From Gammaproteobacteria bacterium (GTDB lineage Bacteria > Pseudomonadota > Gammaproteobacteria > SZUA-229), in assembly GCA_026998145.1 (NCBI GenBank), contig JALTRC010000524.1, positions 1 to 8,131 of the forward strand: a stretch of 8,131 nucleotides of DNA. Direction: 5' to 3'. The notes under the pieces are model-generated. The model did no database searches, was not told the DNA's origin, and saw only the letters and a list, made by a program, of their open reading frames with translations. The position numbers were made by a program, and so were the translations under genes. Positions 1 to 4,306 of the stretch are shown here, one piece after another. Every line of letters begins with the position of its first letter. Position 1 is the stretch's first letter.

Positions 1-99
1 TCCATTGCCATTAACGGTCAGCTGGTGTTTACCAGTCTGCCATCAGCCAGAAAATTGCGGGCGGAGCTTGAAGATCGTTTGCAGGAGGATCAGTTATGA
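1..99 (+). CDS. Thioredoxin/glutaredoxin-like protein, C-terminal end (5' truncated by window)
   Basis: Frame 1 is open from the first base to the TGA at 97-99 and encodes the last 32 residues of a protein. The visible end reads SIAINGQLVFTSLPSARKL followed by an acidic, Glu/Asp/Gln-rich tail. A strand of the form 'A-I-N-G-x-L-V-F' followed by a short 'PS-x-x-x-L' helix is how many small thioredoxin-fold redox proteins end (the Thioredoxin_3/glutaredoxin-like group). Its active-site CxxC would lie upstream, outside the window, so the redox role is inferred. The stop codon overlaps the start of the next gene (ATGA at 96-99), which implies one mRNA and translational coupling. The neighbour is a CcdA/DsbD-type transmembrane electron carrier, a usual partner of thioredoxin-like proteins. 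The family call rests on a short piece and on context. Confidence 0.6.
   Translation, partial: SIAINGQLVFTSLPSARKLRAELEDRLQEDQL
83..88 (+). promoter_or_regulatory. Strong ribosome binding site for the CcdA-like gene
   Basis: AGGAGG, a near-perfect Shine-Dalgarno sequence, lies seven bases before the ATG at 96 and inside the end of the preceding gene. It decides the start at 96 and shows that the second gene can start translation on its own besides being coupled through the ATGA overlap. Confidence 0.85.
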
Positions 100-1403
100 G
101 CAGCCTGCTATTATTATCGGCGGCACTGCTGGGGCTGCTGGCTTTTTTCGAACCCTGCACCATTGCCACCAATACCCTTTATGGGGTAAAGGTCAACCGG
201 GCTGAGCCGGGGCGTTGTTGTCGAAGCCTGTTAACAGTGTGGTTAAGCCGCTGCCTGTTATTAATCATTTTATTTGTGGGCGCTGTCGCACTATTGCCTG
301 CGCCCCAATGGCAGCCCTACACCCCCAGCATTTTGCTTGCGGTGATGGCCGTGGTGTATCTGTTATCCCGCTTTGTTTATATTCCCGTGCCCCATCTGTC
401 TTTTTATAAATTATTGCCGGCTGCCGAGCGCCTGCCTTATGCCATTCAGCTGGGATTGACGCTACCTGCCTGCACTCTGCCACTGGTGGTCATTATTGCC
501 GGCATGTCGGTCACACAGGGAAGTGTGCTGGATGCATTCCTGGCAGCGATTATTTTTGCCAGCCTGTTTACCCTGCCAATGGCCATTGCCTCATACAGAG
601 GTTTGCAGAAGGACAGCCTGGATTTATTAAATCGCGCCGCCGGAGGCAGCCCTTATTTAACGGCTGTTTTACTGTTTGCTCTGGCTCTTTATCTACTGGT
701 GCCGTCTTTTGAAATAAATATGGATGAGTTTAAGGCGCTACTGAGTCAGGCAAGCTGGGCGGGCATAGGGGTGGCATTTCTGGCCGGTCTGGTGTTCAGC
801 TTTAATCCTGTTTCCTTTGCCTCTGTGCCGGTGATGCTGGCTTATGTCACCAAAGCCCATGAGCCACGGCGGGCGTTGATGATGGGTGCATCATTTGTTG
901 CCGGGATGATTTTTACCCATGTGGCGCTGGGTGTGGCGGCGGCTCTGGGTGGTGAATGGGCGCAATCTATTATGGGACGACAATGGGGATTGCTGCTGGG
1001 GCCGTTATTGATTGTGATGGGGCTTATGTGGGGTGGCTGGATCAATATTCGCCTGCCATGGTTTGGTATTAAAGGGCGTAAAGTCAGTGGCATGTTAGGC
1101 GCTTTTTTACTGGGCATTCCTTTCTCCGTTGCCGTCTGTCCTTTTTGCACACCGGCTTTACTGGTTGCCCTTACTGCCAGCGCAGCCATCGGTTCAGTCA
1201 GTTTTGGCTTTGGATTATTACTGGCCTTTGCAATAGGGCGTAGCATTCCCGTTATTCTGGGTGCCTGGAGTATGGGCTGGCTGGAATCATTACAGATGCT
1301 GTCCCGTTACCAGAAAATCTTTGAAACACTGGCTGGCGTGGTGTTGATATTAACCGGGCTGTATTTGTTAAATGAGTATTTTTTTATTATTCAGGTGTTC
1401 TGA
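96..1403 (+). CDS. Tandem (two-unit) CcdA/DsbD-type transmembrane thiol-electron transporter
   Basis: This 435-residue protein is almost wholly hydrophobic, with about twelve likely membrane segments (roughly 4-24, 48-67, 74-95, 115-137, 143-165, 186-205, 220-248, 262-286, 294-315, 332-362, 367-391, 410-430). It reads as two six-helix CcdA-like units. Unit 1 has FFEPCT with Cys21 in helix 1 and LPACTLPL with Cys126 in helix 4, the two positions that carry the redox cysteines in CcdA. Unit 2 has FSFNPVSF, where Val239 replaces the expected cysteine, and CPFCTPAL with Cys348 and Cys351 in its helix 4. CcdA-family proteins pass reducing power from cytoplasmic thioredoxin to thiol proteins outside the membrane. 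No soluble thioredoxin domain is attached, so this is not full DsbD. The upstream overlapping gene seems to encode a thioredoxin-like partner. Its exact client (cytochrome c assembly, metal resistance, disulfide repair) cannot be read from the window. The start is fixed by AGGAGG and the ATGA overlap. Confidence 0.85.
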   Translation: MSSLLLLSAALLGLLAFFEPCTIATNTLYGVKVNRAEPGRCCRSLLTVWLSRCLLLIILFVGAVALLPAPQWQPYTPSILLAVMAVVYLLSRFVYIPVPHLSFYKLLPAAERLPYAIQLGLTLPACTLPLVVIIAGMSVTQGSVLDAFLAAIIFASLFTLPMAIASYRGLQKDSLDLLNRAAGGSPYLTAVLLFALALYLLVPSFEINMDEFKALLSQASWAGIGVAFLAGLVFSFNPVSFASVPVMLAYVTKAHEPRRALMMGASFVAGMIFTHVALGVAAALGGEWAQSIMGRQWGLLLGPLLIVMGLMWGGWINIRLPWFGIKGRKVSGMLGAFLLGIPFSVAVCPFCTPALLVALTASAAIGSVSFGFGLLLAFAIGRSIPVILGAWSMGWLESLQMLSRYQKIFETLAGVVLILTGLYLLNEYFFIIQVF

Positions 1404-1457
1404 ATGAGGGAGCGTTGCAGATAATAAAAATAATAGTTTTTTAAAGGACGATAAAAT

Positions 1458-1490
1458 ATCTGCTGGACTACAGCAGATTAAAATATTTTT
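1458..1490 (+). terminator. Hairpin with T-rich flanks, probable bidirectional terminator
   Basis: ATCTGCTG (1458-1465) pairs with CAGCAGAT (1471-1478) around the loop GACTA, a perfect 8-bp stem. On the plus strand it is followed by TAAAATATTTTT, and on the minus strand the stem is followed by ATTTTAT. It lies between the end of the CcdA-like gene (plus strand) and the 3' end of tRNA-Leu (minus strand), which converge here, so one hairpin could stop both transcripts. The T-tracts are interrupted, so termination strength is uncertain. Confidence 0.65.
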
Positions 1491-1506
1491 AACAGGGAGT
1501 AAAAAA

Positions 1507-1593
1507 TGGTGCCGAGAAGAGGACTTGAACCTCCACGAGCCAAAGCTCACTAGCACCTGAAGCTAGCGCGTCTACCAATTCCGCCACCTCGGC
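1507..1593 (-). tRNA. tRNA-Leu (anticodon CAG)
   Basis: Read on the minus strand from 1593, the sequence starts GCCGAGGTGGCGGAATTGG and ends with the T-arm (GGTTCAAGTCC), acceptor strand, discriminator A and an encoded CCA (1507-1509), 87 nt in all. The acceptor stem GCCGAGG pairs with TCTCGGC with one G-U. The D-arm motif GGCGGAATTGGTAGACGC and the long variable arm are those of class II tRNA-Leu. The anticodon stem CTAGC/GCTAG closes the loop TTCAGGT, giving anticodon CAG (1557-1559), which reads CUG. It is very close to the E. coli leucine tRNA with the same anticodon. It is transcribed away from rnr, from its own promoter, and an uninterrupted T6 (A6 at 1501-1506 on the plus strand) follows the CCA at once. 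Confidence 0.97.
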
Positions 1594-1604
1594 ATGGGTG
1601 CGTT

Positions 1605-1618
1605 GGATCGATTGATCC
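1605..1618 (-). other. Small stem-loop in the tRNA-Leu 5' leader
   Basis: GGATC (1605-1609) and GATCC (1614-1618) form an inverted repeat in the leader RNA between the predicted transcription start and the mature tRNA 5' end at 1593. It contains two GATC tetramers. A leader hairpin of this kind may help processing by RNase P or endonucleases, but it may also be incidental. Confidence 0.35.
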
Positions 1619-1625
1619 GAGACAG

Positions 1626-1661
1626 GGCGCGAACTTTACCGGCAGTTTCCGTTGATGTCAA
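1626..1661 (-). promoter_or_regulatory. Sigma-70 promoter of tRNA-Leu with GC-rich discriminator
   Basis: On the minus strand a perfect -35 box TTGACA (1656-1661) is followed after exactly 17 bases by a -10 box TAAAGT (1633-1638). The stretch between the -10 box and the likely start near 1626 is CGCGCCC. A GC-rich discriminator is typical of stable-RNA promoters under stringent (ppGpp/DksA) control, so this is inferred to be growth-rate regulated. The predicted leader is about 33 nt. Confidence 0.8.
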
Positions 1662-1703
1662 TAATTTAAATGATTCAGTGCCGCATTTTTCCGGGTGATT
1701 GTG

Positions 1704-1716
1704 TACAATGGCGGTT
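1704..1716 (+). promoter_or_regulatory. Candidate -10 region of the rnr promoter
   Basis: TACAAT (1704-1709) matches the sigma-70 -10 consensus at five of six positions and lies 31 bases before the rnr start codon. No convincing -35 box is found 16-18 bases upstream, where the sequence is GC-rich (around 1681-1687). A start near 1716 would leave a leader of about 25 nt. The hexamer overlaps an inverted repeat ATTGT-GT-ACAAT (1698-1709). Confidence 0.45.
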
Positions 1717-1740
1717 TGTCTCAAGAAATAATACTTAAAT

Positions 1741-4182
1741 ATGTCTAATCAACCACCTGTTGATGATACCCAGCCACAGGCCGAAGTATCTGAAACCACA
1801 TCACCATCCGTTACCGTAGAGTCTGCCGAGCAGGCTGTACCCCCATCATCCGAGCCAGTTGTGGCGGAGCAATCTCCAGTCGCTGAAGCGGCACCTGAGG
1901 TTGAGCAAAGCGCTGCTCAGGCGAATCTGAATGATCCACAGGCTGAGCGTGAAGCCAGTAATTACGATAACCCGATTGCCAGCCGTGAGCTGATTTTAGA
2001 GGTCATTCATCAGGACGGGGCGATGAGCCATGAAACCCTGATTGATCGGCTGGGGCTGGAAACAGAAGAGCAGCTGGAAGCCCTGCGTCGCCGTTTGAAT
2101 GCCATGGTGCGTGATGGTCAGCTGATTCGTAACCGTAAGGATGGTTATGTGCCGGTGAATGAGGAAGACCTGATCTCCGGCCGGGTGATTGCCCATCCGG
2201 ATGGCTTTGGATTTTTAGTGCCGGATGAGGGTGGCGATGACATCTTCCTCCATGGCAAGCAGATGCGTCGTTTGATGCATGATGATCGGGCCGTGGTGCA
2301 GATTTCCGGTGTGGATCGCCGGGGGCGCCGTGAAGGTGCGGTGATTGATGTGATTGAGCGGGCCAATACCAGTATTGTGGGACGGCTGTTTATTGAAAGC
2401 GGTATTGCCTATGTGGTGCCGGATAACAAGCGTCTGACGGAAGATGTGCATATTCCGTCCGATCAGCTGGGCGAGGCGCAGGACGGCCAGATTGTGATTG
2501 TGGAAATCACCCAGTACCCCACCCACCGTCATGGTGCGATCGGTAAAATCGTGGATGTTATCGGTGATCACATGGCGCCGGGTATGGAAATTGATGTGGC
2601 GATTCGTGCCCACAATATTCCCTTTGAATGGCCCGAAGAAGTGCAGCATGCGGTGGCCGGTATGTCGGAGGAAGTGCTGGAAACCGATAAGCACGGCCGC
2701 ATCGATATGCGCGACTGGCCGTTGGTCACCATTGATGGGGAAGACACGAAAGATTTTGATGATGCGGTGTATTGTGAACCTGCCGATGATGGTGGCTGGC
2801 GTCTGTTTGTTGCCATTGCCGATGTATCCCATTATGTCGAGCGTGGCTCGCCGCTGGATGAAGAGGCTTATGTGCGTAGCACCTCGGTGTATTTCCCCGA
2901 GCGGGTGATTCCCATGTTGCCGGAAATTTTGTCCAATGGGTTGTGTTCCATTAATCCGGGCGTGGATCGTTTATGCATGACCGCGGAAATTCTGTTTGAT
3001 AAGAACGGCGAAGTTCTGCACACCGAATTTTTTGAAGGGGTGATGAATTCTCACGCGCGCCTGACCTATAACGAAGTGGCTGCTATTCTGGTTGAAAAAG
3101 ATGCGGCAACCATTGAGAAATATAAGGCCCTGAACCCTCACTTAACTAATTTGTACGGCCTGTATCAAACCCTGTTAAAACAGCGTAGACGTCGTGGCTC
3201 GATCGATTTTGACACCACGGAAACGCGCATTGTATTTGCCGAAGATAAACACATTGAAAAAATTGTGCCGACCACCCGCAATGATGCTCACAAGATAATC
3301 GAAGAGTGCATGATTGCAGCCAATGTGGCCGCTGCGAAGTTTATTGATAAGCATAAGGTGCCGGCACTGTATCGAAATCACGAAGGCCCTAAAGAAGAAA
3401 AAATTGATGATGTGCGTGATTTTATTCACAGCATTGGCCTGCAGTTTCCGAAGAGTGCGGATAAAATCGAAGCCAAAGATTATGCAGCGATTATCCAGCA
3501 GGTGCAGGATCGGCCTGACTTCCATTTAATCCAGACCATTTTGCTACGCTCCATGAAACAGGCGGTTTATGGGGCAGACTGCGAAGGGCATTTTGGTCTG
3601 TCGCTGGATGCCTATACCCACTTTACCTCGCCGATTCGTCGTTATCCGGATTTACTGGTACATCGGGCGATTCGCCATATTATTCGTGGCAATAAGGCAT
3701 CGACTTATTTTTATCGTCATAGTGATATGGTGACTTTAGGGGATCATACATCAACCTGTGAGCGCCGCGCCGATGAAGCCACCCGTGATGCGGTATCAGC
3801 ACTGAAGTGTGAGTATATGCTGGACAAGGTGGGCGAGTCTTATACCGGTGTTATCAGTGCGGTTACCGGCTTTGGTATTTTTGTGGAATTGCAGGATATT
3901 TATGTGGAAGGTCTGGTGCATATTACCGGCCTGCCAAAAGATTATTACGAGTTTGATCCTGTTGGCCACAAGCTGGTGGGTGAGCGCAGTGGTCGTATTT
4001 TCCGTCTGGGTGAACTGGTGGATGTGCAGGTGGCAAAAGTCAATCTGGATGACCGCAAAATTGATTTTGAAATTTTAGGTTTCGACGGTGAAAGTGCTGC
4101 GCCCGAAAAGAAAGATGACAAGTCAAAGTATAAAGGCAAGAAGCGCCGTTCTCCCCGTCGCCGTAGTAAGAAACCCCAGTAG
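1741..4182 (+). CDS. rnr: Ribonuclease R (3'-5' exoribonuclease, RNB/RNase II family)
   Basis: RNase R degrades structured RNA processively from the 3' end in the cytoplasm and takes part in mRNA decay, rRNA quality control and trans-translation. Domain order: acidic low-complexity extension (1-69), winged-helix RNase R N-domain (about 70-140), cold-shock/OB domains starting at LISGRV (144) and DGFGFLVP, RNB catalytic domain (about 320-660), S1 domain (about 697-780) and a basic tail (790-813). The catalytic motif is IDGEDTKDFDDA, with Asp332, Asp338, Asp340 and Asp341 corresponding to E. coli Asp272, 278, 280 and 281; the RNA-stacking tyrosine is Tyr384 in SVYFP; the FTSPIRRYPDLLVHRA motif is at 628-643. 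The length, 813 residues, equals E. coli RNase R, but the N-terminus is about 60 residues longer and the C-terminus about 60 shorter. An in-frame TAA at 1729-1731 fixes the ATG at 1741. The Shine-Dalgarno is weak (AAGAAA, 12 bases upstream). It is divergent from tRNA-Leu and followed by pepN. Confidence 0.97.
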   Translation: MSNQPPVDDTQPQAEVSETTSPSVTVESAEQAVPPSSEPVVAEQSPVAEAAPEVEQSAAQANLNDPQAEREASNYDNPIASRELILEVIHQDGAMSHETLIDRLGLETEEQLEALRRRLNAMVRDGQLIRNRKDGYVPVNEEDLISGRVIAHPDGFGFLVPDEGGDDIFLHGKQMRRLMHDDRAVVQISGVDRRGRREGAVIDVIERANTSIVGRLFIESGIAYVVPDNKRLTEDVHIPSDQLGEAQDGQIVIVEITQYPTHRHGAIGKIVDVIGDHMAPGMEIDVAIRAHNIPFEWPEEVQHAVAGMSEEVLETDKHGRIDMRDWPLVTIDGEDTKDFDDAVYCEPADDGGWRLFVAIADVSHYVERGSPLDEEAYVRSTSVYFPERVIPMLPEILSNGLCSINPGVDRLCMTAEILFDKNGEVLHTEFFEGVMNSHARLTYNEVAAILVEKDAATIEKYKALNPHLTNLYGLYQTLLKQRRRRGSIDFDTTETRIVFAEDKHIEKIVPTTRNDAHKIIEECMIAANVAAAKFIDKHKVPALYRNHEGPKEEKIDDVRDFIHSIGLQFPKSADKIEAKDYAAIIQQVQDRPDFHLIQTILLRSMKQAVYGADCEGHFGLSLDAYTHFTSPIRRYPDLLVHRAIRHIIRGNKASTYFYRHSDMVTLGDHTSTCERRADEATRDAVSALKCEYMLDKVGESYTGVISAVTGFGIFVELQDIYVEGLVHITGLPKDYYEFDPVGHKLVGERSGRIFRLGELVDVQVAKVNLDDRKIDFEILGFDGESAAPEKKDDKSKYKGKKRRSPRRRSKKPQ

Positions 4183-4187
4183 TTTTT

Positions 4188-4285
4188 AATCTCCCCCGGC
4201 CCCTCTTTTTTAAAGAGGGGAGTTTCTGGCATTGTTTTTTTTGATGCTTCCTCCCCCTTTTTCAAAAGGGGGACAGAGGGGGATT
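4188..4285. repeat. Double-hairpin element with terminal inverted repeats (REPIN/MITE-like)
   Basis: The rnr-pepN gap is nearly filled by a symmetric element. It begins AATCTCCCCC (4188-4197) and ends GAGGGGGATT (4276-4285), whose reverse complement AATCCCCCTC matches eight of ten bases. Each end carries a 9-bp hairpin: CCCCTCTTT/AAAGAGGGG (4200-4208 with 4212-4220) and CCCCCTTTT/AAAAGGGGG (4253-4261 with 4264-4272). Between them lies an AT-rich centre with eight consecutive T (4235-4242). Two inverted G/C-homopolymer hairpins around a spacer is the plan of REPINs (paired REP sequences mobilised by RAYT transposases) and of small MITEs. No transposase gene is present in the window. A role as terminator is less likely because the T-run does not follow either hairpin directly. 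Confidence 0.65.
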
Positions 4286-4306
4286 CTGTTTATCAGGTAA
4301 TTATTC

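Noticed and set aside
5..205. Plus-strand 66-codon frame at the window start
   Set aside because: Overlaps the thioredoxin-like end and the start of the CcdA-like gene out of frame; both of those are supported by family features, AGGAGG and the ATGA overlap.
842..1246. Minus-strand open frame of 134 codons
   Set aside because: Antisense shadow of the CcdA-like gene; composition rich in Pro/Asn/Lys mirrors the Gly/Leu/Phe codons of the real membrane protein.
1605..1618. Regulatory operator in the tRNA leader
   Set aside because: The GGATC/GATCC repeat lies downstream of a strong start site and is more simply a leader RNA hairpin or chance pairing of two GATC sites.
2215..2832. Long open frame on the minus strand inside rnr (205 codons)
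   Set aside because: It lies entirely antisense to a well-conserved catalytic gene, has His/Ile-rich non-protein-like composition typical of antisense frames, and no ribosome site or family match that I can see.
4200..4242. Canonical rho-independent terminator of rnr
   Set aside because: The first hairpin is strong, but the T8 run begins 14 bases after it and the second inverted hairpin mirrors the first, so the arrangement fits a repeat element better. Some termination activity is still possible.
3945..4265. Minus-strand frame crossing the rnr 3' end and the hairpin element
   Set aside because: Mostly antisense to the S1 domain of RNase R; the remainder comes from the repeat element. No coding evidence.
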